64,000 nt of DNA from Rhizobium leguminosarum bv. trifolii WSM1325 (GCA_000023185.1 CP001622.1:1116001-1180000); one strand, 5' to 3'. Counted from the first letter of the stretch, positions 1 to 9,207 are shown. The notes: generated by a model not told the origin, from the letters alone. Numbers and translations: made by a program.

Positions 1-1
1 C

Positions 2-211
2 GCCCATCAGCCTTATGATCGCTTCATCCCGGCGCCAGGCCACGGCCTCGGCTTCAACGATCTGAAGATCATCGAATGCCGCGAGCTGATCCGGGCAATA
101 TCAGGCGAACCGTCGTCGATTGTGACATTCGAAGACGGTCTCAGGATAGAAAAGTCGGTGCATGCCATGGCACAGTCCTTCCACGAGCGTCGCTGGATCG
201 AGATCGGCTGA
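2..211 (+). CDS. Gfo/Idh/MocA family oxidoreductase, C-terminal fragment (cut by window edge)
   Basis: An open frame runs in from the left edge and ends with TGA at 209-211, giving the last 69 residues of a protein that begins outside the window. The stretch PGHGLGFNDLKIIE followed by a short helix and ending in SFHERRWIEIG is typical of the C-terminal substrate-domain end of NAD(P)-dependent sugar or inositol dehydrogenases of the Gfo/Idh/MocA family. The nucleotide-binding N-terminus is missing, so the substrate cannot be inferred. A strong palindrome follows the stop about 40 bp later. Confidence 0.7.
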   Translation, partial: AHQPYDRFIPAPGHGLGFNDLKIIECRELIRAISGEPSSIVTFEDGLRIEKSVHAMAQSFHERRWIEIG

Positions 212-249
212 ATGTAAGAGGCCGCTTTCCGTTGACGGGGCGTGGGCTA

Positions 250-352
250 CTGCATAATCCCTGAAATCGGGATCGATTTCAGGGATTATGCAGAAACTCA
301 AAAATGCGACTGCGTCCTTTGCGCGTCTGAAAGACACGCGGCGCTGTCGGGA
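250..352. repeat. Palindromic intergenic repeat, copy 1 (related copy at 17784-17836)
   Basis: Bases 250-269 and 274-293 are a perfect 20-bp inverted repeat with a 4-base loop, beginning CTGCATAATCCCTGAAATCG. A second part at about 306-352 contains GCGTCCTTTGCGCGTCTGAA, which also occurs in reverse complement at 17784-17836, again next to a TGCATAAT motif. Two copies with shared parts indicate a dispersed element and not a simple terminator. It lies between the oxidoreductase stop and the ferredoxin reductase start, so it could end the first transcript or sit in the leader of the second. Confidence 0.8.
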
Positions 353-397
353 ATAGGCCTTGGCGTGGTTGTCGGGCGCAGCTTCAGGAGCGAGATC

Positions 398-1615
398 GTG
401 ACGGATAGACTGGTGATCATCGGCGCGGGACAGGCCGGTTTCGCATTGGCAGCCAAGCTGCGTGCGTTGAAGGATACGCGCCCGATCACCCTCATCGGAG
501 CAGAGGACGTCGCCCCTTATCAGCGCCCGCCGTTGTCGAAGAAATACCTGCTTGGCGAAATGGCCTTCGACCGCCTGCTGTTCCGCGCCGAGCACTGGTA
601 TGCCGACAATGACGTCGACCTTCGCCTTTCGACTTGGGCCGAGCAGATCAAGCCGGACAGCAAGCAGGTCCTGCTGCAGGACGGCTCCGTTCTCGATTAC
701 GGCACGCTGGCGCTCGCCACCGGCTCGACGCCGCGCCGGCTGCCGGCCGCGATCGGCGGCGATCTCGAAGGCGTCTATGTCGCCCGCGACAAGCGCGATG
801 CAGATCTGCTGGCCGAGGAGATGCGCCCCGGCCGCCGTGTTCTGATCATCGGTGGCGGTTATATCGGCCTCGAGGCGGCAGCCGTTGCCCGCCATCGCGG
901 TCTGGAAGTCACTGTCATCGAGATGGCCGACCGCATCCTGCAGCGCGTCGCGGCGAAGGAGACCGCCGACATCATGCGCGCGATCCATGAGGCCCATGAC
1001 GTGGTGATCCGCGAAAAGACAGGGCTCAAGCATCTGATCGGCAAGGATGGCCGCGTCACCGGCGCCGCACTTTCCGACGGATCAGTCATCGACATCGATT
1101 TCGCCGTCGTCGGCATCGGCGTCGCGCCGAACGATCAGCTTGCCAAGGAAGCCGGCCTCGAAGTCGCCAACGGCATTGTCGTCGACGAATTCGCCCGCAC
1201 CTCCGATCCGGCGATCTTTGCCGCCGGCGATTGCGCCGCTCTTCCCTGGCAGGGTGGTCGCATCAGGCTCGAATCGGTGCAGAACGCCGTCGACCAGGCC
1301 GAAGCAGCCGCAGCAGTCATCGCCGGCGGCAGCGACCCTTATGCGCCAAAGCCGTGGTTCTGGTCCGACCAGTATGACGTCAAGCTGCAGATCGCCGGCT
1401 TCAATCTCGGTTATGACGAGACGCTGCTGCGCCCCGGCACCCGCGAAGGCGCCCATTCAGTCTGGTACTTCAGGGAAGGCCAACTGATCGCCGTCGATGC
1501 GATCAACGACGCGAAAGCCTATGTGACCGGCAAAAAACTGCTGGAATCCGGGACCAACCCCGATAAATCGATTCTCGCCGACCCTTCTGCGGACCTCAAG
1601 AGCCTGCTCGGCTGA
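398..1615 (+). CDS. FAD-dependent ferredoxin reductase (pyridine nucleotide-disulphide oxidoreductase family)
   Basis: A 405-aa flavoprotein of the putidaredoxin/rhodocoxin reductase type, which passes electrons from NAD(P)H to a small ferredoxin, often for a cytochrome P450 or dioxygenase. The FAD dinucleotide fold is at residues 5-14 (VIIGAGQAG), the ATGSTPR motif is near 112, the NAD fold is IIGGGYIGLEAA near 150, and FAAGDCA near 272 closes the FAD site; the last about 85 residues match a reductase C-terminal domain. I chose the GTG at 398 because AGGAG lies at 386-390, seven bases upstream. The frame is open further upstream to 242, but that part runs through the palindrome and is unlikely to be coding. 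No partner ferredoxin gene is adjacent. Confidence 0.9.
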   Translation: MTDRLVIIGAGQAGFALAAKLRALKDTRPITLIGAEDVAPYQRPPLSKKYLLGEMAFDRLLFRAEHWYADNDVDLRLSTWAEQIKPDSKQVLLQDGSVLDYGTLALATGSTPRRLPAAIGGDLEGVYVARDKRDADLLAEEMRPGRRVLIIGGGYIGLEAAAVARHRGLEVTVIEMADRILQRVAAKETADIMRAIHEAHDVVIREKTGLKHLIGKDGRVTGAALSDGSVIDIDFAVVGIGVAPNDQLAKEAGLEVANGIVVDEFARTSDPAIFAAGDCAALPWQGGRIRLESVQNAVDQAEAAAAVIAGGSDPYAPKPWFWSDQYDVKLQIAGFNLGYDETLLRPGTREGAHSVWYFREGQLIAVDAINDAKAYVTGKKLLESGTNPDKSILADPSADLKSLLG

Positions 1616-1784
1616 GCTCGGCTTGTTCATCGACGAGAACGAAGCGCGATCAAATTCCGCGGATTGCGGCAGGAAACGCAGAAGGTTTGCGTAACCAGCC
1701 GAATTGCAGCTCGCTGCATTTCTTCTGGTGAAAACTCAAAAAACCCTTGCATTCACAGACCGGTCGCCATAGTTAGGCCGCACC

Positions 1785-1875
1785 GGAGAGGTGGCCGAGT
1801 GGTCGAAGGCGCTCCCCTGCTAAGGGAGTATACGTCAAAAGCGTATCGTGGGTTCGAATCCCATCTTCTCCGCCA
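1785..1875 (+). tRNA. tRNA-Ser (anticodon GCT)
   Basis: Cloverleaf with acceptor strands GGAGAGG (1785-1791) and CTTCTCC (1865-1871, one G-U pair), discriminator G at 1872 and an encoded CCA at 1873-1875. The anticodon stem CTCCC/GGGAG (1812-1816/1824-1828) encloses a loop with GCT at 1819-1821, which reads AGC/AGU serine codons. The long variable arm between the anticodon and T arms (about 1829-1846) is the class II feature expected of tRNA-Ser. The T arm contains GGTTCGAATCC. Confidence 0.97.
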
Positions 1876-2431
1876 TTCCGATTTCCTGAGCACGCGTCGA
1901 TCGTTTTTCTGGCAGGGAATCATTTTCGCTTAGTCGGCTAGGCCGGGCGACAAAAAAATCTCTCTGCCTCGAGCGAGAGAATCGCCTGCGGGAATCACCT
2001 CCCGCGCTCAAGCCACCGGCAGGGGCGAAAGCGGATCGGTGCATGTCCGGTTACGCTTCCGGCAACCATGAATCCCCCGCAAGTGCCGCATTTTGTCAAA
2101 AAAGTGTCTCGAAAGTGTCGTTAGGCGCATGTCCAATTCTTTGTTGGGCCGACCTAAGCCTCCGCAAAATCAGGGTTTTCTTAACAAAGCATAAAGGAAA
2201 CCGGGGCCGGCTGCCCGACTTGTGTCCTTTCAGCAACAGAATGTCGGGAAGGCTTCCTCAAATGCCCTATCTACACAAGTTGGTGATTGCGTGACGGCTT
2301 CCGTCTTGTATTTTCAACCTCGGAAGCAAGGGCGACTGATCGTCCACTTCTTGAAACACGGGGATGGGGCAGGGAACGCTGCTCAGCGAAAGATCCCAAA
2401 CCCGATCGAAACTTTGAATTGGAGGTCATTT
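1876..2431 (+). promoter_or_regulatory. Long non-coding interval upstream of the porin gene
   Basis: About 555 bases lie between tRNA-Ser and ropA with no convincing gene. Both strands have short open frames, but the minus-strand one reads through the tRNA and the plus-strand one is a fused extension of the porin frame; neither has a ribosome site or family resemblance. A ribosome binding site GGAGG sits at 2421-2425, six bases before the porin ATG. Porin leaders in Gram-negative bacteria are often targets of small RNAs, but no specific site can be claimed from the sequence. I could not fix a -35/-10 pair with confidence. Confidence 0.4.
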
Positions 2432-3439
2432 ATGAACATCAAGAGCCTTCTTCTCGGCTCCGCTGCTGCTCTCGCAGTAGTTTCCGGTGCTCAGGCTGCT
2501 GACGCTATCGTTGCTGCCGAGCCGGAACCGGTTGAATATGTTCGCGTCTGCGACGCTTACGGCACCGGCTACTTCTACATCCCGGGCACCGAAACCTGCC
2601 TCAAGATCAACGGCTACATCCGTTTCCAGGTCAACGTTGGCGAAGACATCGGCGGCGATTCTGACTGGGATGCAACGACCCGCGGCCAGGTTCAGTTCAC
2701 GGCCAAGAGCGACACCGAGTATGGTCCGCTGACCGGCGTCATCGTCATGCAGTTCAATGCTGACAACGCCACCGATCAGGCTGCCAAGCTCGACTCCGCT
2801 TACCTCGACATCGCGGGCTTCCGCGCTGGTCTCTTCTACAGCTGGTGGGACGATGGCCTCTCCGGCGAAACCGACGACATCGGCTCGCCGGTCACGCTGC
2901 ACAACTCCATCCGTTATCAGTACGAAACCGACTCCTTCTACGCTGGCATCAGCGTCGACGAACTCGAAGACGGCTTCTACAAGACGGACGAAGAAGCCAA
3001 CAACGTTGGTGTTGCAGTCGGTCTCGGCGGCAAGGCTGGTGCATTCAGCTACCAGATCACTGCAGGCTACGACGTCGACAATGAAGACGGTGCTGTCCGT
3101 GCAATGGGTACGGTTGACATCGGTCCTGGTACGCTCGGCCTCGCTGCCGTATACGCTACCGGCCCGAGCTCCTACTACACCAAGGCTGAATGGGCTATCG
3201 CTGCCGAATACGCTATCAAGGCAACCGACAAGCTTAAGATCACCCCTGGTGTCCAGTACTACAGCAACTACTACGTTGCTGGCGACGACTTCAGCGACAA
3301 CGAAGCTTGGAAGGTCGGTCTGACGGTTGATTACCAGATCGTCGACAACTTCTACGCCAAGGCTTCGGTTCAGTACCTCGATCCGGAAGATGCTGACGAC
3401 TCCACGACGGGCTACTTCCGCCTGCAGCGTTCGTTCTAA
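2432..3439 (+). CDS. ropA: Outer membrane porin RopA-like
   Basis: A 335-aa trimeric general porin of the alphaproteobacterial Porin_2 family, forming a diffusion channel in the outer membrane. Residues 1-22 are a signal peptide ending AQA|AD. The mature start has the family hallmark VRVCDAYGTGYFYIPGT and CLKINGYIRFQV, followed by alternating short beta strands, and the chain ends in aromatic Phe (LQRSF) as needed for outer membrane assembly. The start is fixed by GGAGG six bases upstream and by the signal peptide; the frame upstream to 2222 is non-coding. Codon choice differs from neighbours (many GCT and GTT, with TAC, AAC and GAC), as in very highly expressed genes. A strong terminator follows. 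Confidence 0.96.
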   Translation: MNIKSLLLGSAAALAVVSGAQAADAIVAAEPEPVEYVRVCDAYGTGYFYIPGTETCLKINGYIRFQVNVGEDIGGDSDWDATTRGQVQFTAKSDTEYGPLTGVIVMQFNADNATDQAAKLDSAYLDIAGFRAGLFYSWWDDGLSGETDDIGSPVTLHNSIRYQYETDSFYAGISVDELEDGFYKTDEEANNVGVAVGLGGKAGAFSYQITAGYDVDNEDGAVRAMGTVDIGPGTLGLAAVYATGPSSYYTKAEWAIAAEYAIKATDKLKITPGVQYYSNYYVAGDDFSDNEAWKVGLTVDYQIVDNFYAKASVQYLDPEDADDSTTGYFRLQRSF

Positions 3440-3464
3440 TCTGATCTGACTTCGGTCAATCAGG

Positions 3465-3492
3465 AAAGCCCGGCTCTCGAGCCGGGCTTTTT
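3465..3492 (+). terminator. Rho-independent terminator of ropA
   Basis: Bases 3465-3490 form a nearly continuous stem with arms AAAGCCCGGCTC and GAGCCGGGCTTT, followed by TT and a T-rich stretch. It begins 25 bases after the ropA stop. Confidence 0.93.
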
Positions 3493-3541
3493 GTATTTGG
3501 ACGAATGGCCCATTGTGCCAGTTGACCAGTGTCGATCAGGT

Positions 3542-4438
3542 TTATCGGCAGGTGGCGAGAAAAGCTCGAAGTGCTGTCGGGATATTGCCGAGATGCGGGA
3601 GCGGGGCATGTCCTTGCCCTTCGGCAGCATGTCGGATCAAGCCCGGATGCCGCCGTGCCATTTCACCGGCGGTTTCCTGTGAAAGCAGCGACGTATTGTC
3701 ACCGCGGATCAGCATCAGCGGCAACCGGCTCAGGCTTTCGAATTGCTCCCAGAGATCAGGCAGCGGCTGGCTGAAATCGATCGATTTGAGCGCCTCCGCG
3801 ATCGCCGGGTCGAAATCGGCGACAGGCCTTCCATCGATATCGCGATAAAGGGCAAGCGCCATCTCGCCCCAGTCTTGCTCTGTAAGCGCGGTAAACGACG
3901 CGCCATGATTTTCCTTCAATATAACGGCCGCCTCGTTCCAATCCGCCGGCTTTCGACCGCTGTTGAGGTAATCGCGGATCCGCGCCAGCCCCACAGCCTC
4001 AAGCACAGGCCCGATGTCGTTGAGGATGACAGCCTCGAGAAGATCCGGCCGTGTCGCCGCGATCAGATGCAGGATCAGCCCGCCCCGCGACGTGCCGATG
4101 AAGATCGCCCGCTCGATGCCGAGTGCTGCGCAGGCGGCAATGACGTCGCCGGCTTCGATGGCGAGATTGTAGTTCGCCTTGTTCTCATCCCATGCCGAGT
4201 TTCCCCGCCCGCGCGAATCGAGTGCAACCACCCTGCGCGGCACTTTTGTGTCTCGGGAAAGAAGCAGTGCAAGCGGATGAAAATCCCGCGTATTGCGGGT
4301 CAGGCCGGGCAGACAGATCACCGGCATCCGTCCAGCGGTCGCCGCCCGGTCGGACAGGTAATCGCGGGCATGAAGCCTCAACCCATCAGAAGAAGTGAAA
4401 AATCGTTCCTGAAAACCGCCTTCATCCGTATCCGGCAT
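3542..4438 (-). CDS. Alpha/beta hydrolase
   Basis: A 298-aa cytoplasmic hydrolase of the alpha/beta fold superfamily. The oxyanion-region motif VICLPGLTRN is near residue 40, VVALDSRGRGNS near 70, and the nucleophile elbow IGTSRGG (Ser nucleophile) near 115. A candidate acid is in LMLIRGDNTSLLS, and the catalytic His is in GQGHAPL near the C-terminus. RBS GAGGG lies upstream of the ATG. It is transcribed in the same direction as the upstream lytic transglycosylase with a gap of about 65 bp, so the two may share a transcript. The substrate is unknown; esterase or haloalkane/epoxide-type hydrolase are both possible. Confidence 0.88.
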   Translation of the reverse strand: MPDTDEGGFQERFFTSSDGLRLHARDYLSDRAATAGRMPVICLPGLTRNTRDFHPLALLLSRDTKVPRRVVALDSRGRGNSAWDENKANYNLAIEAGDVIAACAALGIERAIFIGTSRGGLILHLIAATRPDLLEAVILNDIGPVLEAVGLARIRDYLNSGRKPADWNEAAVILKENHGASFTALTEQDWGEMALALYRDIDGRPVADFDPAIAEALKSIDFSQPLPDLWEQFESLSRLPLMLIRGDNTSLLSQETAGEMARRHPGLIRHAAEGQGHAPLPHLGNIPTALRAFLATCR

Positions 4439-4503
4439 CGCATCCCTCGAGACCTGTTTGATCCCGAAGATGTAGCTTGCTTTTCGAGCCCCGCCAAACG
4501 GCT

Positions 4504-6579
4504 TCAGGAGGCGCTGCGTCCGCCGATCAGGTCGCGCTCGATATCGGTGGACTGGCCGAGACGGGCTTTATAAACTTCGTAATTCTCCATCACCCGCTGC
4601 ACGTAGTTGCGCGTTTCGGGGAAGGGGATGCGTTCGATCCAGTCGACGATCTCGTCGATCGGCCTGCCGCGCGGATCGCCGTAACGGCCGATCCACTCCG
4701 GCACCCGCTTCGGCCCGGCATTATAGGCGATGAAGGTGAGGATATAGGAGCCGCCGAAGGCATCAATCTGCTCACCGAGATAATGCGCGCCGAGTGTCGC
4801 GTTATAGCCGGCATCGGCCGTCAGCTTGTCCTTGGAAAAGGCGATGTTGTGGCGCTTGGCCACCGCCTGGGCTGTCCCCGGCAGAAGCTGCAGCAGGCCG
4901 CGCGCGTTCGCCGCCGAAACGGCGGCCGGGTTGAAGGCGCTTTCCTGCCGGGCGATGGCATAGGCGAGTGCCTTGCCGGAACCTGTTATATTGGCGTTCG
5001 CCGGGATCACGCCGACCGGAAAGGCAAGCGCTGCGACATCGATGCCGCGCCCATAGGCGATCTTGCCGATCTGCAGCGAGAGATGATGATCGCCGGATTG
5101 CTCGGCCCGTGCTGCAAGGACGGCCAATTCGCCGGGGCTTTGCAGTTGGTCGGCGAGCGCGAGATAGAGAATGGCGGCTCGCCATCCATGGCCGGCGGCC
5201 TCCAGTCGGGCGATCGCCTGCACGGCTTCGCGTGCCTGGAAGCGCTGCCGGTCGGCCGTGCTCGGTGCGGGATAGGTGACATCAAGCGTCTTTCGCCCCA
5301 GCCTTTCGGCCGCGAGCTGGCCATAGAAGGTGCCGGGAAAATTCGCCGCCTTCGCATAGAATTCGCTGGATTTGCCGGGGCCTCCGGCCTCCGCTGCTCG
5401 TCCCAGCCAATACCAGGCGCGTGAAACCGAGATCGGCCCGTTTGATGTCTGGAGGATCTTGCGGAAGTGTCTTTCCGCCGTTTCCGGGTCCTGCAGGCCG
5501 CGAAGTGCGTACCATCCGGCATGGAATTCAGCCTCGACGATATCCGTCGGGCTCGTTGCGGCGTAGTTTGCGACGATGCGATAGGCAGGCTTGAATTGTC
5601 CCTGGTCGACGAGGCCACGGCTGACGATGCGCTGCTCGTTCCACCATTCGCCGGAATTGACGAGTTCGCTGCGCTCGGGCGGCATCTGCTCCAGAAGCGC
5701 TGCCGCCTCGGTATATTTGTCCTGCCTGCGCAGATACTCGATCCGCGCAAACAGCAGGCCGGCATCGCCCCGCCATTTTGCATCGACGGCGTTGAGCAGC
5801 GCGCCGGCATTGCCGGCTTTGGCGTCAACGGCAGCCCAGGCCGTATAGAGCGACTGGGCCTGGCCCATGTCGCCGAAGCGCTTGGCCTGCGCCACCCGGC
5901 CGCGATACATCAGATAGTCCATCCGCGCCTTGTGGTCGGCAGGCGTCAACAGCGCGGAAAACTCGATGAGGATCTTGTCCTCGGTCGCCTTGTCGAGAGC
6001 CTCCTCGCGCCAGACCTTGCGGATATATTTTGCCGCCTGCGCCTGCTTGCCTGACGCAACCAGCGCCCGGCCGAGAATGACGGCGCCCTGCATCGTCTCA
6101 GGCGCGGTATCGCCGAAGGCGGCGAGCACGGCGGGAGGGGCGGGATTTTCGTCATAGATCGCGCGTTCGGAATAGGAACGCAGCCGCGAAAGACCCGGCC
6201 AGCCCTTGAGTTCCTGTGCGGCGCTGGCGATTTCATAGGAGGGAACGCCCTTCAATCCGGAAACGGCGATCGCCCAGGTGAGGATATGGCGGTCGAGCGT
6301 CTCGTCGCGCATGCGGTCGCGGATCGAAAGCGCCAGCTGCGGGTCTTTGTCGGAAAGCGCATCGAGGCCGGCTTTCAGGTCGCCATTGACAGGCGCGATG
6401 GCCGGATTCCGCGGAATGGCGCCCGTTGTAATCGATTCCGGTATGGCTGTCTCGGGAATGAAGCCAAGCGGCTTGACGGCAGGCATGGAAGCGCTCTCGC
6501 CGGGAAGCGGCGACGCAACACTGCTCCACGCGGCGGCAATGAAGCCGAAGGCGGACAGAATCAGGACAGCTTTCTTCAT
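4504..6579 (-). CDS. Soluble lytic murein transglycosylase (Slt family)
   Basis: A 691-aa periplasmic enzyme that cleaves the MurNAc-GlcNAc bond of peptidoglycan with formation of 1,6-anhydro ends. The N-terminal hydrophobic segment after MKK is a signal peptide; a long alpha-helical superhelix (about residues 60-510) precedes the C-terminal SLT domain. That domain shows the catalytic-Glu motif AIARQESAFNPAAVSAA, then GLLQLLPGTA, AYNAGPKRVPEW and the end motif ETRNYVQRVMENY. I chose the ATG before KKAVLIL; an in-frame ATG 33 bases upstream (6612) is possible but would place basic residues ahead of the signal peptide. The gene diverges from dapA. A TTAA-N7-TTAC half-match to the CtrA box lies at 6628-6642, too weak to assign. 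Confidence 0.93.
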   Translation of the reverse strand: MKKAVLILSAFGFIAAAWSSVASPLPGESASMPAVKPLGFIPETAIPESITTGAIPRNPAIAPVNGDLKAGLDALSDKDPQLALSIRDRMRDETLDRHILTWAIAVSGLKGVPSYEIASAAQELKGWPGLSRLRSYSERAIYDENPAPPAVLAAFGDTAPETMQGAVILGRALVASGKQAQAAKYIRKVWREEALDKATEDKILIEFSALLTPADHKARMDYLMYRGRVAQAKRFGDMGQAQSLYTAWAAVDAKAGNAGALLNAVDAKWRGDAGLLFARIEYLRRQDKYTEAAALLEQMPPERSELVNSGEWWNEQRIVSRGLVDQGQFKPAYRIVANYAATSPTDIVEAEFHAGWYALRGLQDPETAERHFRKILQTSNGPISVSRAWYWLGRAAEAGGPGKSSEFYAKAANFPGTFYGQLAAERLGRKTLDVTYPAPSTADRQRFQAREAVQAIARLEAAGHGWRAAILYLALADQLQSPGELAVLAARAEQSGDHHLSLQIGKIAYGRGIDVAALAFPVGVIPANANITGSGKALAYAIARQESAFNPAAVSAANARGLLQLLPGTAQAVAKRHNIAFSKDKLTADAGYNATLGAHYLGEQIDAFGGSYILTFIAYNAGPKRVPEWIGRYGDPRGRPIDEIVDWIERIPFPETRNYVQRVMENYEVYKARLGQSTDIERDLIGGRSAS

Positions 6580-6793
6580 CCGGGATCTCGCAACGAAAAC
6601 ACGCCCTGCCATTTGGCTAGAGGCATCTTAACGAAACCTTACCGTACCAGGTAAAATTCATTCACATCTGCTATCGGAATTTGCCCTAAACCGAACTCTG
6701 CGCGCTTGTCGCGATGATTTCGGCGCTCTATGGTGCGCAACTCTTATTCATGGAATGCGGCCGAAGCAAGGATTTGGTCGTGAGGAGCTTTGC

Positions 6794-7678
6794 ATGTTCA
6801 ATGGGTCCATTCCCGCCCTCGTCACCCCCTTCACGGATGCCGGACTGATCGACGAAGACAGCTTCGCCGCTCATGTCGACTGGCAGATCAAGGAAGGCAG
6901 CGGTGGTCTCGTTCCGGTCGGCACGACAGGCGAATCCCCGACGCTGTCGCATGCCGAGCACAAACGGGTGGTCGAACTGTGCATCGAAGTTGCCGCAAAA
7001 CGCGTTCCCGTCATGGCCGGCGCCGGCTCGAACAATACACGTGAGGCGATCGAGCTTGCCCAGCATGCCGAAAAGGTCGGTGCGAACGCCGTTCTGGTCG
7101 TCACGCCCTATTACAACAAGCCGACGCAGAAGGGTTTGATCGCCCATTTTTCGGCGATCGCCGAGGCCGTCGATCTGCCGATCTATATCTACAATATCCC
7201 CGGCCGCTCGGTGGTCGACATGACGCCGGAAACGATGGGTGCGCTCGCCAAGGCGCACAAAAATATCGTCGGCGTCAAGGATGCGACGGGCAAGATCGAG
7301 CGCGTCTCCGAGCAGCGCATCACCTGCGGCGCGGATTTCAGACAATTATCCGGCGAGGATGCGACGGCGCTCGGCTTCAACGCCCATGGCGGTGTCGGCT
7401 GTATTTCGGTAACGGCCAATGTCGCCCCGCGCCTTTGCGCCGACTTCCAGGCGGCAACGCTGGCAGGCGACTATGCCCGCGCCCTGGAATATCAGGATCG
7501 GCTGATGCCGCTCCACAAGGCGATCTTCCTTGAGCCGGGTCTTTGCGGCGCCAAATACGGGCTCTCCAAACTTGGCCGGATGAGCCGCAACGTTCGTTCG
7601 CCCCTGCTTTCGACGCTGGAGCCGGCAACGGAATCGGCGATTGACGCCGCGATGCGCCATGCAGGCCTGTTGAACTGA
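6794..7678 (+). CDS. dapA: 4-hydroxy-tetrahydrodipicolinate synthase
   Basis: A 294-aa enzyme condensing pyruvate with aspartate semialdehyde, the committed step to diaminopimelate and lysine. The (beta/alpha)8-barrel motifs are intact: GTTGESPTL (Thr44/Thr45), TPYYNKP (Tyr107), YIYNIPGR (Tyr133, Arg138) and the Schiff-base lysine Lys162 in GVKDATG. The length matches the family. GAGGAG at about 6782 points to the ATG at 6794; the frame starts earlier but those 13 residues are not part of the family. It is followed by smpB after 102 bp and a hairpin, and its product feeds peptidoglycan synthesis. Confidence 0.97.
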   Translation: MFNGSIPALVTPFTDAGLIDEDSFAAHVDWQIKEGSGGLVPVGTTGESPTLSHAEHKRVVELCIEVAAKRVPVMAGAGSNNTREAIELAQHAEKVGANAVLVVTPYYNKPTQKGLIAHFSAIAEAVDLPIYIYNIPGRSVVDMTPETMGALAKAHKNIVGVKDATGKIERVSEQRITCGADFRQLSGEDATALGFNAHGGVGCISVTANVAPRLCADFQAATLAGDYARALEYQDRLMPLHKAIFLEPGLCGAKYGLSKLGRMSRNVRSPLLSTLEPATESAIDAAMRHAGLLN

Positions 7679-7679
7679 C

Positions 7680-7712
7680 GAGACCGGCCGTCTTCACAAG
7701 ACGGGGTCTCTC
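7680..7712 (+). terminator. Possible terminator after dapA
   Basis: An imperfect stem pairs AGACC and CGTCTT with AAGACG and GGTCT around a CAC loop, directly after the dapA stop. The following TCTCCCTT is a poor U-tract, so it may attenuate and not fully stop transcription into smpB. Confidence 0.5.
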
Positions 7713-7780
7713 CCTTACATAGAGGGCAAGGAATGAGGGCGCGGCTTTTCGCGCTCTAAAAAAGCAATTGGAATATCGTC

Positions 7781-8260
7781 ATGGCCCCCAAAGGCAGCCA
7801 GCGCGTGGTGAACAAGATCGTGGCCGAAAACCGCAAGGCCCGCTTCAACTACGAGATCATCGATACTTACGAGGCGGGCATCGTGCTGATGGGCACGGAG
7901 GTCAAGTCGCTGCGCGAAGGCAAGGCCAATATCGCCGAATCCTACGCCTCGGATGAGGGCGGCGAGATCTGGCTGATTAATTCCTACCTGCCGGAATATC
8001 TGCAGGCCAACCGCTTCAACCACGAGCCGCGCCGGCGCCGCAAGCTGCTGCTGTCGGGCCGTGAAATCCATCGCCTGCGCTCTGCGATCAACCGCGAAGG
8101 CATGACGCTGATCCCGCTGAAGATCTATTTCAACGATCGCGGTCGGGCGAAGATGGAACTGGCGCTCGCCAAGGGTAAGAAATTGCACGACAAGCGCGAA
8201 TCCGAGAAGGAGCGCGATTGGAACAGGCAGAAGAGCCGCCTGCTGAAGGCTCATGGCTGA
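7781..8260 (+). CDS. smpB: SsrA-binding protein SmpB
   Basis: A 159-aa tmRNA-binding protein that brings tmRNA to ribosomes stalled without a stop codon. The family signatures are clear: [18 protein letters not shown] at the N-terminus, [19 protein letters not shown] near residue 45, and the basic [17 protein letters not shown] tail that enters the mRNA channel. The length is normal. The tmRNA gene itself is not visible in this window. The dapA-smpB order is common in alphaproteobacteria. Confidence 0.97.
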   Translation: MAPKGSQRVVNKIVAENRKARFNYEIIDTYEAGIVLMGTEVKSLREGKANIAESYASDEGGEIWLINSYLPEYLQANRFNHEPRRRRKLLLSGREIHRLRSAINREGMTLIPLKIYFNDRGRAKMELALAKGKKLHDKRESEKERDWNRQKSRLLKAHG

Positions 8261-8328
8261 CCGCGTTGCCGTGGTTTATGATCACGTCCTGATCGTCGCG
8301 GCCAATCCGGTTCGGGATGATGGCGAGA

Positions 8329-8910
8329 TCAATCCTCGAGATCGCTGACCGGGGCGACTTCGACCGGGCGTGGCGCCCGCTCGGAGGGGTCGCGACCGAT
8401 TTCAGCCTTCAGAGATAAGAGATCGATGAAATGATCGGCCTGACGGCGCAGGTCGTCGGCAATCATCGGCGGCTGGGTCGCCATGGTCGAGATCACCGAG
8501 ACCTTGCGGCCTCTGCGCTGCAACGCCTCGACCAGGTTCGTGAAATCACCGTCGCCCGAGAAGATGACGAGATGATCGACCGTTTCGGACTGTTCCATGG
8601 CGTCGATCGCAAGCTCGATGTCCATGTTGCCCTTGATCTTTCGGCGGCCCATGGAATCCGTGAATTCCTTGGCGGGCTTGGTGACGACTTTGTAGCCGTT
8701 GTAGTCGAGCCAGTCGATCAGCGGCCGGATCGATGAATATTCCTGATCTTCGATCAGAGCGGTATAATAATACGCGCGCAGCAAATATCCGCGTTTCTGG
8801 AACGCTTTCAAGAGCTTGCGGTAATCGATGTCAAAGCCGAGGCTCTTGGATGCAGCGTAGAGATTGGCGCCGTCAATGAAGAGTGCAATTTTTTCGCGTG
8901 GGTCAAACAT
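8329..8910 (-). CDS. NYN-domain protein (LabA/DUF88 family), putative RNase
   Basis: A 193-aa protein with a complete NYN (PIN-like) nuclease fold. Conserved acidic residues line up: Asp13 in FIDGANLY, Asp97 and Asp103 in GNMDIELAIDAM, and Asp120/Asp122 in FSGDGDFTNLVEAL. Members of this family are predicted metal-dependent RNases; LabA of cyanobacteria is a characterised relative. The C-terminal 25 residues are proline-rich and probably disordered. It converges with smpB and diverges from rpoZ. The cellular target is unknown. Confidence 0.88.
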   Translation of the reverse strand: MFDPREKIALFIDGANLYAASKSLGFDIDYRKLLKAFQKRGYLLRAYYYTALIEDQEYSSIRPLIDWLDYNGYKVVTKPAKEFTDSMGRRKIKGNMDIELAIDAMEQSETVDHLVIFSGDGDFTNLVEALQRRGRKVSVISTMATQPPMIADDLRRQADHFIDLLSLKAEIGRDPSERAPRPVEVAPVSDLED

Positions 8911-9207
8911 CGCTTACCAATCCAATGAGAGCAATCGAAATCCGCATGGGACAAACTTAAATAAAAACAATAGCTTGTGTTTCGATTTCGATCCGGTCCT
9001 TACTTTATGAATTATTCATATATGAAAGATTTAGGGCACGATTCGACATATTCCAAGCAACCTTCGGTGGAATTATGACATTCTCCATGGGAATGTAGCT
9101 CAGCCGCGGATAAAGACGAGGGGAGCCGGAATGAAAAACTTGTATTTGCCCGGTTTTAATTGTATCGGGCGTGTTAATCCCGAAATGACGACCGTAAAGG
9201 ACAGGCA
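8911..9207. promoter_or_regulatory. Divergent control region between the NYN gene and rpoZ
   Basis: About 297 bases, AT-richer than the surroundings, hold no gene. They must contain promoters for both flanking genes, since the two are divergent. A possible local stem pairs GACATTC with GAATGT around 9077-9093. I cannot fix promoter hexamers. Confidence 0.4.

Noticed and set aside
101..1033. 310-aa minus-strand open frame opposite the ferredoxin reductase
   Set aside because: It is antisense to a clear flavoprotein gene, lacks family motifs and reflects GC-rich codon bias.
1835..2044. Minus-strand frame reading MAEKMGFEPTIRF across the tRNA
   Set aside because: This is the well-known false peptide produced by translating the complement of a tRNA-Ser gene.
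2222..2431. Upstream extension of the porin frame
   Set aside because: The signal peptide and GGAGG site fix the start at 2432; the extension has no coding features.
6628..6642. TTAA-N7-TTAC upstream of the lytic transglycosylase as a CtrA box
   Set aside because: One mismatch to the consensus and no other support; kept only as a remark.
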